Shown: positions 15,201 through 22,097 of the stretch, piece by piece
How the letters are laid out: each line of letters starts with the position of its first letter
Position numbering within the stretch: the first letter of the stretch is position 1
Assembly: GCA_003539495.1 (NCBI GenBank)
Contig: DPPB01000042.1
Span: 1,837-42,830 of the forward strand
Reading direction: 5' to 3'
Origin: Oscillibacter sp.
GTDB lineage: Bacteria; Bacillota; Clostridia; Oscillospirales; Oscillospiraceae
Length of the DNA stretch: 40,994 nucleotides
Program-made: the position numbers and the translations under genes
Notes under the pieces: generated by a model
Seen by the model: the letters and a program-made list of their open reading frames with translations, nothing else
Told to the model about the DNA's origin: nothing
Databases searched by the model: none

Positions 15201-16238
15201 GGTCTTTTCGATCTCCTCCTGCAGCCGGTCCCAATCGGCGCCCAGAGCGGCCAGGCGCAGATCCAGCTCCGCCAGCTCTGACTCCAGGCGGATATAGCCA
15301 CTCTCGGCCTTGATGACGGCAATCTGTTCCTCTTTCTGCTCCTGAGTCAAAAGCGGGTCATTCTCGACGGCGGCGATACGGGCGTCATAGACCGCCTTTT
15401 TTGCGTCTAATTCCGCCTTGCGCTGCAGGACGGCCTGCAGTTCGTTCAGCTTTTCCTGCAGCTGTGTTTTTCGGGCATCCATCTGACGAAGGCTGTCCCG
15501 CAGGGACTCCAGTGCCCGGGTAGCCGCCTGGGTCACGGCGTTTTCCTCCGCCGTGCGGATGGCGGACTTGGCCGCCAGCAGCTGGCTGCGAGTCTGCTCC
15601 AGCTGGGCCTGGGCGGCGTCCAGCTGTCCATTCACCGCAGCGGCCAGCTTCGCAGACAGGGCATCCAGCTTCTCCTGGCTGAGGATCACATTCATCTGCC
15701 GCTGCAATACGCCGCCGACAGACACACTGGCCACCCCTGTGATACCCTCCAGCTTGCCGGCCAAGGTCTTTTCCACGAATTCCGACAGCTCCGCAACGTC
15801 CATGCCCTCCCGGGACACGGCGGCAATCTCCACCGGCAGCATGGCAGGGTTGATTTTCAGCACATAGGGCGTACCCACGGAATCATCCCAGCTGCCCTGG
15901 AGAGCGGCGATCTTCTGCTGGATGTCCACGCCGGTGGAATCCATGTTCACCCCCTGCTCAAACTCCAGCACCACCATGGACATACTGTTCTGGCTGGAGG
16001 AGGTGATGTGTTTAATCTCATTCAGCGTAGCCATGGATTGCTCCAGAGGCTTTGTTACGTCCGCCTCCACTGTCTCCGGGCTGGCCCCCATGTCGGTGGT
16101 CACAATGACCACATAGGGGAAATCCATGTTGGGCAGCAGATCCGGTGTCATCTTTAGATAGGCTACCACGCCCAACACCAGTATAGCCAGTACCGCCACA
16201 AATACGGTGAGAGGTTTTTTTACGCTGAATTTCGGCAT
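12282..16238 (-). CDS. RND-family efflux permease with a coiled-coil insertion in the porter domain
   Basis: Proton-driven exporter of the AcrB/SwrC superfamily, inner membrane, 12 membrane segments expected. Start: ATG at 16,238 is 8 nt after AAGGAG; a GTG at 16,247 overlaps that site and is rejected. The protein has 1318 residues against about 1030-1070 for the family. TM1 is at about 10-28. Family motifs: PLEQSMATLNEIKHITSSS (about 64-82) and GLAVAVGMLVDNSVVVIEN in TM4 with the proton-relay aspartate. Between the strand ending VILSQEKLDAL (about 184-194) and the resuming fold SMPAGYVEQDGVQY (about 441) lies a segment of about 235 residues, rich in Ala, Leu, Gln, Glu with heptad spacing. 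Standard RND proteins have no such segment. No adaptor or outer-membrane gene is adjacent, and none is expected in a monoderm. Substrate unknown. Confidence 0.93.
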   Translation of the reverse strand: MPKFSVKKPLTVFVAVLAILVLGVVAYLKMTPDLLPNMDFPYVVIVTTDMGASPETVEADVTKPLEQSMATLNEIKHITSSSQNSMSMVVLEFEQGVNMDSTGVDIQQKIAALQGSWDDSVGTPYVLKINPAMLPVEIAAVSREGMDVAELSEFVEKTLAGKLEGITGVASVSVGGVLQRQMNVILSQEKLDALSAKLAAAVNGQLDAAQAQLEQTRSQLLAAKSAIRTAEENAVTQAATRALESLRDSLRQMDARKTQLQEKLNELQAVLQRKAELDAKKAVYDARIAAVENDPLLTQEQKEEQIAVIKAESGYIRLESELAELDLRLAALGADWDRLQEEIEKTAQQLRDLQEEIRRFKEDNGAVADLVEKITSGVMTVADGAQQIVSGNVQIDTALTQVESGLATLEQSRSSALEQTNLDGVLQLSTISALLAAQNFSMPAGYVEQDGVQYMVSVGDSISTREELQQLVLFDLGMEGVEPIRLEDVAEVFVTDNSGEIYAKLNGENGVIVMFNKQSTYATAEVSENIAARFQELKQEYNGLEFTPLMDQGDYIRIIIDSILSSLAWGALFAILILYLFLKDLRPTVITLVSIPISVIFAVVLMYFCGVTINMISLSGLAVAVGMLVDNSVVVIENIYRLRAKGANVRQAAVAGAGQVLGAITSSTLTTVCVFLPIVFVEGITKQLFTDLALTMTFSLLASLIIALTLVPAMAAGMLKKNKPIKPGLLDKIYPGYRRAVSWSLGHKAVVLGVAVVLLVGSALLTLQRGFVFMPKIDLNTVSVTITMPDGCSYEKAAELADEVARRAMTVENVQTVGAAMSADSSMPVTSMDGSSGAYDVTAYVIVPEGESGDAAGRRIMELCQDMECKVTYAGAADSMTQMMTGSGISLRVYGEKMEDLQAAAKTVGEAIGSVEGVQAVSDGLTDAVPAIHLTVDRAKAMKHGMTVAQVYMQVASALSTATSGSDMTLDSQDMGVTIALPEERTVDLEHLLDLEITPGSSVSGIMGGSMDSSMTGGAMGGSAATTLGSVSSGSSGESFRLGEVATMERTVSLSTINRQEQRRCINVTAQVDEDHNVTKVSAEAIRAVERLTLPEGVATEFSGENEAIMDAMQQLLLMLVLGILLVYLVMVAQFQSLKSPFIVMFTIPLAFTGGFIILLVSGVELSVVSLIGFVMLVGVIVNNGIVLVDYINQLRLEGMGRREAIIEAGVTRLRPILMTSITTILGLLVMAFGGDAGTALMQPMALVCIGGLVYATLMTLLVVPCMYDIISRKELRKVTESDLTYSEGANAEAAEAVEALAPKTGELSVSTDEVKMP

Positions 16239-16458
16239 CCGGTCCACTCCTTTTCAGGAACATATTTCAGGGATATATTTTATTGAGGAACATACTGACC
16301 CATATTACATCATTGCAAGCAGTTTAGCACGCCGCAAAAAAATTTTCAAGCGCCGGGGCTTATTATTCATGAATCCGTTACAAAAATCATATCAACGCCA
16401 GCGCCTCCGGATCGCTTTGCAGCCACTGGGTATGCTCTGCCGCAGGAGCAGGGCGCCG
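16239..16458. other. Non-coding gap upstream of the RND gene
   Basis: AT-rich start followed by GC-rich DNA. I see no gene with a ribosome-binding site on either strand and no clear consensus promoter for the RND gene. Confidence 0.3.
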
Positions 16459-16487
16459 CCTGCAGCGGCAAGCTCTGCAGGTTTTTT
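16459..16487 (+). terminator. Orphan plus-strand terminator-like hairpin
   Basis: CCTGCAG / CTGCAGG 7-bp stem with 9-nt loop followed directly by six T on the plus strand. Genes on both sides are on the minus strand, so it has no obvious client; it could end a small plus-strand RNA. Confidence 0.5.
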
Positions 16488-16495
16488 AATGCATT

Positions 16496-16531
16496 GAGAC
16501 GGGCCGTCTGCATATGCAGACGGCCCGTCTC
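16496..16531. terminator. Perfect palindrome behind the first GAPDH gene
   Basis: GAGACGGGCCGTCTG-CATATG-CAGACGGCCCGTCTC, 36 nt and fully self-complementary, 22 nt after the gap stop. No U-tract on the minus side, so termination is likely but not certain. Confidence 0.6.
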
Positions 16532-16553
16532 TTAAAGAGGGTACGGGGAAAGC

Positions 16554-17606
16554 TTATTTCTTGGCGGCATCGGCGGCCTTGGCCTCCTCCTCCGCGTCAA
16601 TGGTGGACATATGATCCAGCATACGCACCACCTGGCAGCTGTAGCCCCACTCATTATCGTACCAGGAAATGAGCTTGACAAAATCGTGATCCAGCATCAG
16701 GCCCGCTGTCTCGTCAAAAATACTGGGGCATGGATTGCCAATGAGATCCGTGGACACCAGCTGATCCTTGGTATAGCCAATAATGCCCTTCATATTGGTC
16801 TCGCTGGCATGGCGAATCTCGTAGCAGATCTCGGCATAAGTAGTGGGGCGGGAGAGTTTGGCGGTCAGGTCCACCACAGACACGTCGGCGGTAGGCACCC
16901 GGAAAGACATGCCCGTCATCTTTCCCTTCAGAGAGGGAATGACCCGGCCCACGGCCTTGGCGGCGCCGGTGGTGGAGGGTATGATGTTATTGAGGATGGA
17001 ACGGCCTGTGCGCCAATCGCTGCCGCCCCGGGAGTCCACGGCCTTCTGCTTGGCAGTGGAGGCGTGTATGGTGGACATAAGGCTCTGCTCAATGCCGAAC
17101 ACCTCGTGGATCACATAGGCCAAGGGCGCCAGGCAGTTGGTGGTGCAGCTGGCGGCGGACACCACCTTCATATCCGGCCGGTAGAGCTTACTGTTGATGC
17201 CATAGACGAAGGTAGGCGTGGCCTCATCCTTAGCCGGGGCGGTGAGCAGCACCCGCTTGGCGCCGCCCTTGAAGTGGCGAGATGCCTTCTCGGTGGTGTT
17301 ATTGGCGCCGGTACATTCCAGAATATACTCCGCTCCGCACTGGCTCCAAGGGATCATAGCAGCGTCGTTCTCGCTGAACACGCGAATCTTGTGGCCGTTG
17401 ACCACAAGGTTGCCGTCTAAATTCTCCACAGTGCCCTCAAAATTCCGGAACACGGAGTCATACTTCAGCAGGTACACCATGTAGTCGATGTCCGCCTTGC
17501 GCAGATTGATCCCGCACACGTCGAACTTCTCCGGGCTCTTCATCAGGATCCGCAGGAGCACCCGTCCGATGCGCCCAAAGCCATTGATGCCGATTTTAAT
17601 TGCCAT
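16554..17606 (-). CDS. gap: Glyceraldehyde-3-phosphate dehydrogenase, divergent paralogue
   Basis: 350 residues. The frame stays open to 17,711, but the conserved start MAIKIGINGFGRIGR at 17,606, a ribosome-binding site AGAGAGG 10 nt upstream and a promoter inside the extension exclude the longer form. Catalytic Cys154 sits in SAASCTTNC and His181 in TIHAST; the C-terminus has SWYDNEWGYS. Unlike the second gap gene of this window, the cofactor-selecting loop after strand 2 reads GINLRKAD (residues 32-39): the position of the NAD-binding aspartate is Leu35 followed by Arg36-Lys37. In the GAPDH family loss of that Asp and gain of basic residues generally favours NADP(H); so a biosynthetic or dual-cofactor role is inferred. 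The C-terminus has a 15-residue Ala/Glu/Lys-rich tail. Its neighbour is a GntR regulator. Confidence 0.95.
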   Translation of the reverse strand: MAIKIGINGFGRIGRVLLRILMKSPEKFDVCGINLRKADIDYMVYLLKYDSVFRNFEGTVENLDGNLVVNGHKIRVFSENDAAMIPWSQCGAEYILECTGANNTTEKASRHFKGGAKRVLLTAPAKDEATPTFVYGINSKLYRPDMKVVSAASCTTNCLAPLAYVIHEVFGIEQSLMSTIHASTAKQKAVDSRGGSDWRTGRSILNNIIPSTTGAAKAVGRVIPSLKGKMTGMSFRVPTADVSVVDLTAKLSRPTTYAEICYEIRHASETNMKGIIGYTKDQLVSTDLIGNPCPSIFDETAGLMLDHDFVKLISWYDNEWGYSCQVVRMLDHMSTIDAEEEAKAADAAKK

Positions 17607-17670
17607 ACACCTAAACCTCTCTTTATCCTCAATCTTCTGCCCCAAAAAGGGCCTGCTCTTTTCTAAATCC

Positions 17671-17698
17671 ATTATATCATGGCAATGGCGTTTGTCTT
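17671..17698 (-). promoter_or_regulatory. Promoter of the divergent gap gene (extended -10)
   Basis: Minus strand TGATATAAT: perfect -10 TATAAT (17,676-17,671) with the TGn extension. The -35 is weak (AAGACA at 16-nt spacing). Predicted leader about 58 nt. Confidence 0.65.
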
Positions 17699-17832
17699 GT
17701 GCAATTTCCAAAAATCATTGACGAAAATAATCCATTTTCCCTTTCTCTTTTATGAAATTTGCATAAAAAAAGCAAAAATCATACCCTAATATTCCATACA
17801 TTTCAAATGAGCAAATCCAATTTTTAGCTCCG

Positions 17833-17866
17833 AAAAAAGCCACCCCGCACAGTGTGCGGGGTGGCT
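17833..17866 (-). terminator. Terminator of gntR
   Basis: Perfect 13-bp stem AGCCACCCCGCAC / GTGCGGGGTGGCT with a 3-nt loop, followed on the minus strand by six T, 12 nt after the gntR stop. It isolates gntR from the gap gene downstream. Confidence 0.88.
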
Positions 17867-17877
17867 GATAAATTCTG

Positions 17878-18654
17878 TTACCGGACGGTCCGGTTGAAGC
17901 TCATGCTGTTTTTCTGCATATGTACATCCAGGGTCACTCGATCGGCCCGGATATAGCTGCAGGTATACTCATAAATGCGGCCATCCTCCGTCCTGGTGCG
18001 GCGCTGGTGATAAAATGCGCAGCTGCCCTGGGGCACATGGAGCAGGTTGGCCCGTACCTCGTCCAGCACCACTGCCTCATAGGTATCCTCCGCCGCGGCG
18101 GGAGCAATGCCCACGTGGTACAGAAGGCTGTATATGCTATGGGTCTGCACCAGCTCCCGGGTGAGGTTGGGGTAAAGGTACTGGGGGTAGTAGCTGGTCT
18201 CCAGGATCAGCGGTTCTCCATCAACATTACGCACACGGGTGAAGCAGTACACCGTGACGCCCTCCTGGAGCTGCATTTTGCGGCTGATCTCCGGGGGCGG
18301 CACAATGATGCCGAAATCCACCATGGTGGATGAGGGCACCTTGCCCATGGAGGAGATCTCCGTAGTGAAGGAGTAGCGCACGCACTTGCCCCGGGCATTG
18401 GGATCGGCCACAAAGGTTCCCTTGCCCCGCTTGCGGACCACCAGCCCCTCCTCCTCCAGCTCGCCAATGGCCTGGCGCACCGTGTTGCGGCTGATGCCCA
18501 TGGTCCGGCACAGCTCGGCTTCCGATGGCAGCAGGTCGCCCACGTTCAGCTCACCGGAGGAAATATTCTGCTTGATGATGCCCACCAGCTGTGTATACAG
18601 CGGAATATCGCTGTCCATGCTCAGGCGGCTGGCAAGAATGGTATGGTTCTGCAT
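17878..18654 (-). CDS. GntR/HutC-family transcriptional regulator
   Basis: 258 residues. Residues 15-85 form the GntR winged helix: IPLYTQLVGIIKQNI, then LPSEAELCRTMGISRNTVRQ as the helix-turn-helix and GKGTFV as the wing. Residues about 95-250 form a UTRA ligand domain of the HutC subfamily (pattern VYCFTRVRNVDGEPLILETS, then the DxYEAV and C-terminal YEYTCSYIRADR). UTRA domains bind small metabolites such as sugar phosphates or amino sugars; the ligand here is unknown. ATG at 18,654 has GGAAAGGA 8 nt upstream. Has its own promoter and terminator, lies between two GAPDH genes on the same strand. Control of one of them is plausible from position only. Confidence 0.92.
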   Translation of the reverse strand: MQNHTILASRLSMDSDIPLYTQLVGIIKQNISSGELNVGDLLPSEAELCRTMGISRNTVRQAIGELEEEGLVVRKRGKGTFVADPNARGKCVRYSFTTEISSMGKVPSSTMVDFGIIVPPPEISRKMQLQEGVTVYCFTRVRNVDGEPLILETSYYPQYLYPNLTRELVQTHSIYSLLYHVGIAPAAAEDTYEAVVLDEVRANLLHVPQGSCAFYHQRRTRTEDGRIYEYTCSYIRADRVTLDVHMQKNSMSFNRTVR

Positions 18655-18696
18655 AGGGGTATCCTTTCCTGCGCTTATTGCTCTTGGTTAAAGGTC

Positions 18697-18735
18697 ATTC
18701 TATCATAGAAAGGGAGGGCGGTCAAGCCGCCCTCC
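18697..18735 (-). promoter_or_regulatory. gntR promoter with a palindrome over the -35
   Basis: Minus strand: -35 TTGACC (18,725-18,720), 17 nt, -10 TAGAAT (18,702-18,697) with TGA extension. The -35 is embedded in a perfect inverted repeat GGAGGGCGG-n5-CCGCCCTCC at 18,713-18,735. A palindrome in that position is what an autorepressor operator would look like; binding is inferred. Confidence 0.6.
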
Positions 18736-18750
18736 AGCTTGTCAAAAAGC

Positions 18751-18930
18751 CTCGCAGAGTTCACGTCCGCAGACGTGAAAAAGTAGGATCATTTTTCACC
18801 GCGACCTGTGCGTGGGGAAAAATACCTCTCAGGCTGCCAGTGTGGAATTTTGAGTCTTCGACTCAAAATTATGCGCGCGGCAGACTGCGGTCTCTTTGGC
18901 AGAAAAATCGAAGATTTTTCGCCAGAGGTC
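18751..18930 (+). repeat. Structured dispersed element, copy A
   Basis: About 180 nt that aligns along its whole length with 33,063-33,246, in the same orientation. Parts: hairpin 1 TTCACGTC-CGCA-GACGTGAA (18,760-18,779); hairpin 2 from 18,791 to 18,823, ATTTTTC-A-CCGCG / CGTGG-G-GAAAAAT; a 16-nt linker AAAATACCTCTCAGGC (18,819-18,834) identical in both copies; hairpin 3, 11 bp with TTC loop (18,846-18,870); shared TGCGCGC-n-GCAG (from 18,872); hairpin 4 GAAAAATC-GAA-GATTTTTC (18,902-18,920) inside an outer stem. It ends at the stop codon of the gap gene at 18,931, so the minus-strand reading of hairpin 4 with its T-rich arm may also act as that gene's terminator. Not recognised as a known family. 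Confidence 0.8.
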
Positions 18931-19941
18931 TTACTTATGATCCACGGAATACATGTGCTCAATCAGGCACAGGAGCTTATCGGAGTAGCCCATCTCGTTG
19001 TCATACCAGCTGACAACCTTGACGAAGGTATCCGTCAGCGCGATGCCGGCCTTGGCATCAAAGATAGAAGTGCGGGCGTCCCCTAAGAAGTCAGAGGAAA
19101 CCACGGCCTCCTCGGTATAGCCCAGAACGCCCTTCAGCTCGCCCTCGGAGGCGGCCTTCATGGCCTGGCAAATCTCCTCATAGGTGGCAGCCTTCTTCAG
19201 GTTCACGGTGAGGTCCACCACGGACACGTCCAGTGTGGGCACACGCATGCTCATGCCGGTAAGCTTGCCGGACAGCTCCGGGATCACCTTGCCCACGGCC
19301 TTGGCAGCGCCGGTGGAGGAGGGAATGATGTTGCCGGAAGCAGCGCGGCCGCCCCGCCAATCCTTCAAAGACACGCCATCCACAGTCTTCTGCGTGGCGG
19401 TGGTGGAGTGGACGGTGGTCATCAGACCGTCGGCAATGCCGAAGCTGTCGTTGAGAACCTTGGCAATGGGTGCCAGGCAGTTGGTGGTGCAGCTGGCATT
19501 GGAAACGAACTTCATGTCGGAGGTGTACTTATCCTGGTTCACGCCCACCACAAACATGGGGGTGTCATCCTTGGACGGGGCGGACATGACCACGTGCTTG
19601 GCACCGGCGTCAATGTGGCCCTGGGCCTTCTCCTTGGTAAGGAACAGGCCGGTGGACTCAATGACGTACTCGGCGCCCAGCTCCTTCCAGGGCAGGTTGT
19701 GGGGATCGCGCTCGGCGCTGACGGGGATGCTCTTGCCGTTGATGATGATGTTATTGCCCTCCGCCTTCACCTCGCCGTCAAACTTGCCGTGCATAGTGTC
19801 GTACTTCAGCATATAGGCCAGGTAATCGGCCGGACACAGATCGTTGATGCCCACGATCTCGATTTCAGGGTGGTAAATGGCCCGGCGGACCACCATACGG
19901 CCGATGCGGCCAAAACCGTTGATAGCAACTTTAATACTCAT
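18931..19941 (-). CDS. gapA: Glyceraldehyde-3-phosphate dehydrogenase, canonical glycolytic type
   Basis: 336 residues, the standard length. NAD fold INGFGRIGR at 8-16, cofactor-selecting Asp34 in VGINDL, catalytic Cys151 in SNASCTTNC and His178 in TTVHST, C-terminal SWYDNEMGYS. It converts glyceraldehyde-3-phosphate to 1,3-bisphosphoglycerate with NAD. ATG preceded by GGAAGGAG. Unlike many Bacillota there is no cggR, pgk or tpi beside it. Its 3' end abuts structured element copy A. Together with the divergent gap at 16,554 this gives two GAPDH proteins of clearly different subclass in one locus. Confidence 0.97.
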   Translation of the reverse strand: MSIKVAINGFGRIGRMVVRRAIYHPEIEIVGINDLCPADYLAYMLKYDTMHGKFDGEVKAEGNNIIINGKSIPVSAERDPHNLPWKELGAEYVIESTGLFLTKEKAQGHIDAGAKHVVMSAPSKDDTPMFVVGVNQDKYTSDMKFVSNASCTTNCLAPIAKVLNDSFGIADGLMTTVHSTTATQKTVDGVSLKDWRGGRAASGNIIPSSTGAAKAVGKVIPELSGKLTGMSMRVPTLDVSVVDLTVNLKKAATYEEICQAMKAASEGELKGVLGYTEEAVVSSDFLGDARTSIFDAKAGIALTDTFVKVVSWYDNEMGYSDKLLCLIEHMYSVDHK

Positions 19942-19974
19942 TTCAAAAGTTCTCCTTCCAGATGGAATATATCA

Positions 19975-20022
19975 AACATATGGTATGTTCTGTATTATAC
20001 CCTTTTCTCTTGAATAATGCAA
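19975..20022 (-). promoter_or_regulatory. gapA promoter with an inverted repeat at the start site
   Basis: Minus strand: -35 TTGCAT (20,022-20,017), 17 nt, -10 TATAAT (19,999-19,994). Immediately downstream the inverted repeat AACATA-TGG-TATGTT (19,975-19,989) covers the predicted start and could be an operator. Regulator unknown. Confidence 0.6.
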
Positions 20023-20098
20023 TATCATTTTTAATAGTTTTCGCTTTTTTTCGACGCTAATTTTTTCGCCTATTAACCAGTATTTTTTAGCATTCTTC

Positions 20099-20127
20099 TT
20101 GTCTTTTCGATTTCTTTCTGATATAAT
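20099..20127 (+). promoter_or_regulatory. Promoter of the kinase-like gene and mnmA
   Basis: -35 TTGTCT (20,099-20,104), 17 nt, -10 TATAAT (20,122-20,127) with TGA extension. Divergent from the gapA promoter about 75 nt away. Confidence 0.72.
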
Positions 20128-20215
20128 AGCGTACCGGATTTTTGTTTTCGTCGATGTTAACAGTGGGGATAAATTCCCATTTACAGCAAATTCTATCGGT
20201 GAAAGGAGATTCCGC

Positions 20216-21004
20216 ATGGATCATTCACCTCAAGAGGCGCGGCTCCTGACCCAGGTGCTGCCCAATGTCGCCGCCCAATTCCGCACCACCTTAGGCAATA
20301 TGCACGCTGCCCTATCCTCCGGGGACGATCCGGATGCCTGTATCTTGCGTCAAAGCTACTACCGTCTGCTGCGCACCGTTACCAATCTCACCGACGCCGT
20401 TATGCTGGCGGAGGATACCCCCCTCCCCCGGCAGGACACAGACCTGACGGTCTTTTTTGACGAGCTGTGCCGCCAGGCCCGGGAGCCTCTGTCCGTCTGC
20501 GGCGTGACCCTGGAGACCGATCTGCGTCCCCGGCAGCTGACGGTGGGCATCAACCGGGAATACACCGCCCGAATCTTTTGGAACCTGCTGTCCAATGCCG
20601 CCAAATTCACCCCCACCGGCGGCAGTGTGCGTGTAACGCTCACCCAGCAGGGAAACCGGGCGCTGCTGCAGGTGGCGGACACCGGCTGCGGCATCCATCC
20701 GGACCTGCAGGACACGGTGTATGACCGTATCCTGCACACAGAGCGCATGGATCCCCTGCCCCACGGGTTGGGCCTGGGGCTGAGCCTGTGCCGGTGCTTT
20801 GCCGCGCGCCAGGGGGGCAATCTGCTGCTGCAATCCGAGGTAGGCAAGGGCACCACCGTCACCGTGTCCCTGCCGGCGGAGCGCTGCGGCGTACACCGGG
20901 TACAGGACGTGCCCTTCCACTATGCCGGCGGGTTCCAGCCGGTGATGATGGAGCTTTCAGACGCCCTGCCCTATGAGGGCTACAAGGAGAAATATTTGGA
21001 CTAA
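20216..21004 (+). CDS. Histidine-kinase-like ATPase lacking the phosphoacceptor histidine
   Basis: 262 residues starting at the ATG at 20,216 (GAAAGGAG 7 nt upstream); an open extension upstream overlaps the promoter and is rejected. The catalytic ATP domain is clear: N-box NLLSNAAKF (123-131), G1 DTGCGI (155-160), G2 GLGLGLS (184-190). The N-terminal helix resembles a dimerisation/H-box but reads AAQFRTTL (19-26) where kinases have HELRTPL, so the histidine is replaced by Ala20. There is no membrane segment and no sensor domain, so the protein is cytoplasmic. It ends in a 45-residue non-kinase tail with PVMMELSDALPYEGYKEKY. Only 5 nt separate it from mnmA, implying co-transcription. It may be an ATP-binding regulator or a partner kinase component; no function is proven. 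Confidence 0.82.
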   Translation: MDHSPQEARLLTQVLPNVAAQFRTTLGNMHAALSSGDDPDACILRQSYYRLLRTVTNLTDAVMLAEDTPLPRQDTDLTVFFDELCRQAREPLSVCGVTLETDLRPRQLTVGINREYTARIFWNLLSNAAKFTPTGGSVRVTLTQQGNRALLQVADTGCGIHPDLQDTVYDRILHTERMDPLPHGLGLGLSLCRCFAARQGGNLLLQSEVGKGTTVTVSLPAERCGVHRVQDVPFHYAGGFQPVMMELSDALPYEGYKEKYLD

Positions 21005-21009
21005 TACGC

Positions 21010-22074
21010 ATGATGAACGGAAAGAAAGTTTTAGTGGCCATGTCCGGCGGGGTAGACAGCTCCGCCGCTGCTGTGCTGCTGCGTCAGCAGGGCTACAGCT
21101 GCGATGGGGCCATGCTGCGCCTATATAACGGCGAGGTGGAGGGTACCTGCTGCTCCGCCGATGATGCCGCCGACGCCCGGAGCGTGGCCTACGGCCTGGG
21201 CATGAAATTCTATGTTTTCAATGAGACAGAGCGGTTTGCCCGGGATGTAATGGATCGCTTCGTGGCCGAATACTGCGCCGGGCGCACCCCCAACCCCTGC
21301 ATCGATTGCAACCGCTGTCTGAAATTCGGCGCCCTGCTGGAGCGAGCCCTGCTGCTGGGGTATGATTATCTGGCCACCGGCCACTACGCCCGGGTGAAGC
21401 TTGACGAAGCCTCCGGCAAATACCGCCTTCTCCGGGGCCGGGACCGGAGCAAGGATCAGAGCTACGTTCTCTACCAGCTGGGCCAGCACCAGCTGGCCCA
21501 CCTGCTGCTGCCCGTGGGCGAATATGACAAGCCCTCCATCCGCCGGAGCGCCCGTCAGGCGGGCCTCATCAACGCCGACAAGTCCGACAGTCAGGACATC
21601 TGCTTTGTGCCGGATGGAGATTACACGCGGTTTTTGCAGGAGTACGGCGGCGTAAAGATGATCCCCGGTGATTTTGTGGACCGAGCGGGTCATGTGCTGG
21701 GCCGGCATAAGGGGCTGCCCTGCTACACCACCGGCCAGCGCAAGGGCTTGGGCGTTTCCGCCGGAAAGCACGTTTATGTCCTGCGGAAAAATGCCCAGGA
21801 CAACACCATTCTTCTGGGAGACAATGAGGAGCTGTTCACCTCCGTCCTTACGGCGGACCGGGTAAACTGGATCAGCGGCGAAACGCCCACCTCTCCCCTC
21901 CGCGTCACCGCCAAAACCCGCTATAGTCAGACGGAGGCGGCAGCCACCGTGCATCCCCTGCCGGATGGGCGCATCCGGGTGGAGTTTGATGTGCCCCAGC
22001 GGGCCATCACCGCCGGGCAGGCCGTGGTGCTCTACGATGGGGAGCAGGTTTTAGGCGGCGGCACTATTGAATAA
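21010..22074 (+). CDS. mnmA: tRNA 2-thiouridine(34) synthase MnmA
   Basis: 354 residues. Adenylates and thiolates U34 of tRNA-Lys/Glu/Gln. PP-loop MSGGVDSSAAA at 11-21; the catalytic cysteines are Cys97 in GRTPNPCIDCN and Cys198 in SQDICFVPDG; TGQRKGLGV follows, then the C-terminal beta-barrel domain. The segment with paired cysteines GTCCSADD (45-52) is a feature of one clostridial MnmA subtype. Two adjacent ATG codons (21,010 and 21,013) are both possible starts; no strong ribosome-binding site is seen, which fits translational coupling with the upstream gene. Closed by a strong palindromic hairpin. Confidence 0.96.
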   Translation: MMNGKKVLVAMSGGVDSSAAAVLLRQQGYSCDGAMLRLYNGEVEGTCCSADDAADARSVAYGLGMKFYVFNETERFARDVMDRFVAEYCAGRTPNPCIDCNRCLKFGALLERALLLGYDYLATGHYARVKLDEASGKYRLLRGRDRSKDQSYVLYQLGQHQLAHLLLPVGEYDKPSIRRSARQAGLINADKSDSQDICFVPDGDYTRFLQEYGGVKMIPGDFVDRAGHVLGRHKGLPCYTTGQRKGLGVSAGKHVYVLRKNAQDNTILLGDNEELFTSVLTADRVNWISGETPTSPLRVTAKTRYSQTEAAATVHPLPDGRIRVEFDVPQRAITAGQAVVLYDGEQVLGGGTIE

Positions 22075-22097
22075 TAAATTGTATCATCGATTGACAA

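Noticed and set aside
16385..16450. Minus-strand translation ending AEHTQWLQSDPEALALI as possible gene remnant
   Set aside because: Upstream codons in the same frame are Arg-rich and lack any start; too short to support a pseudogene call.
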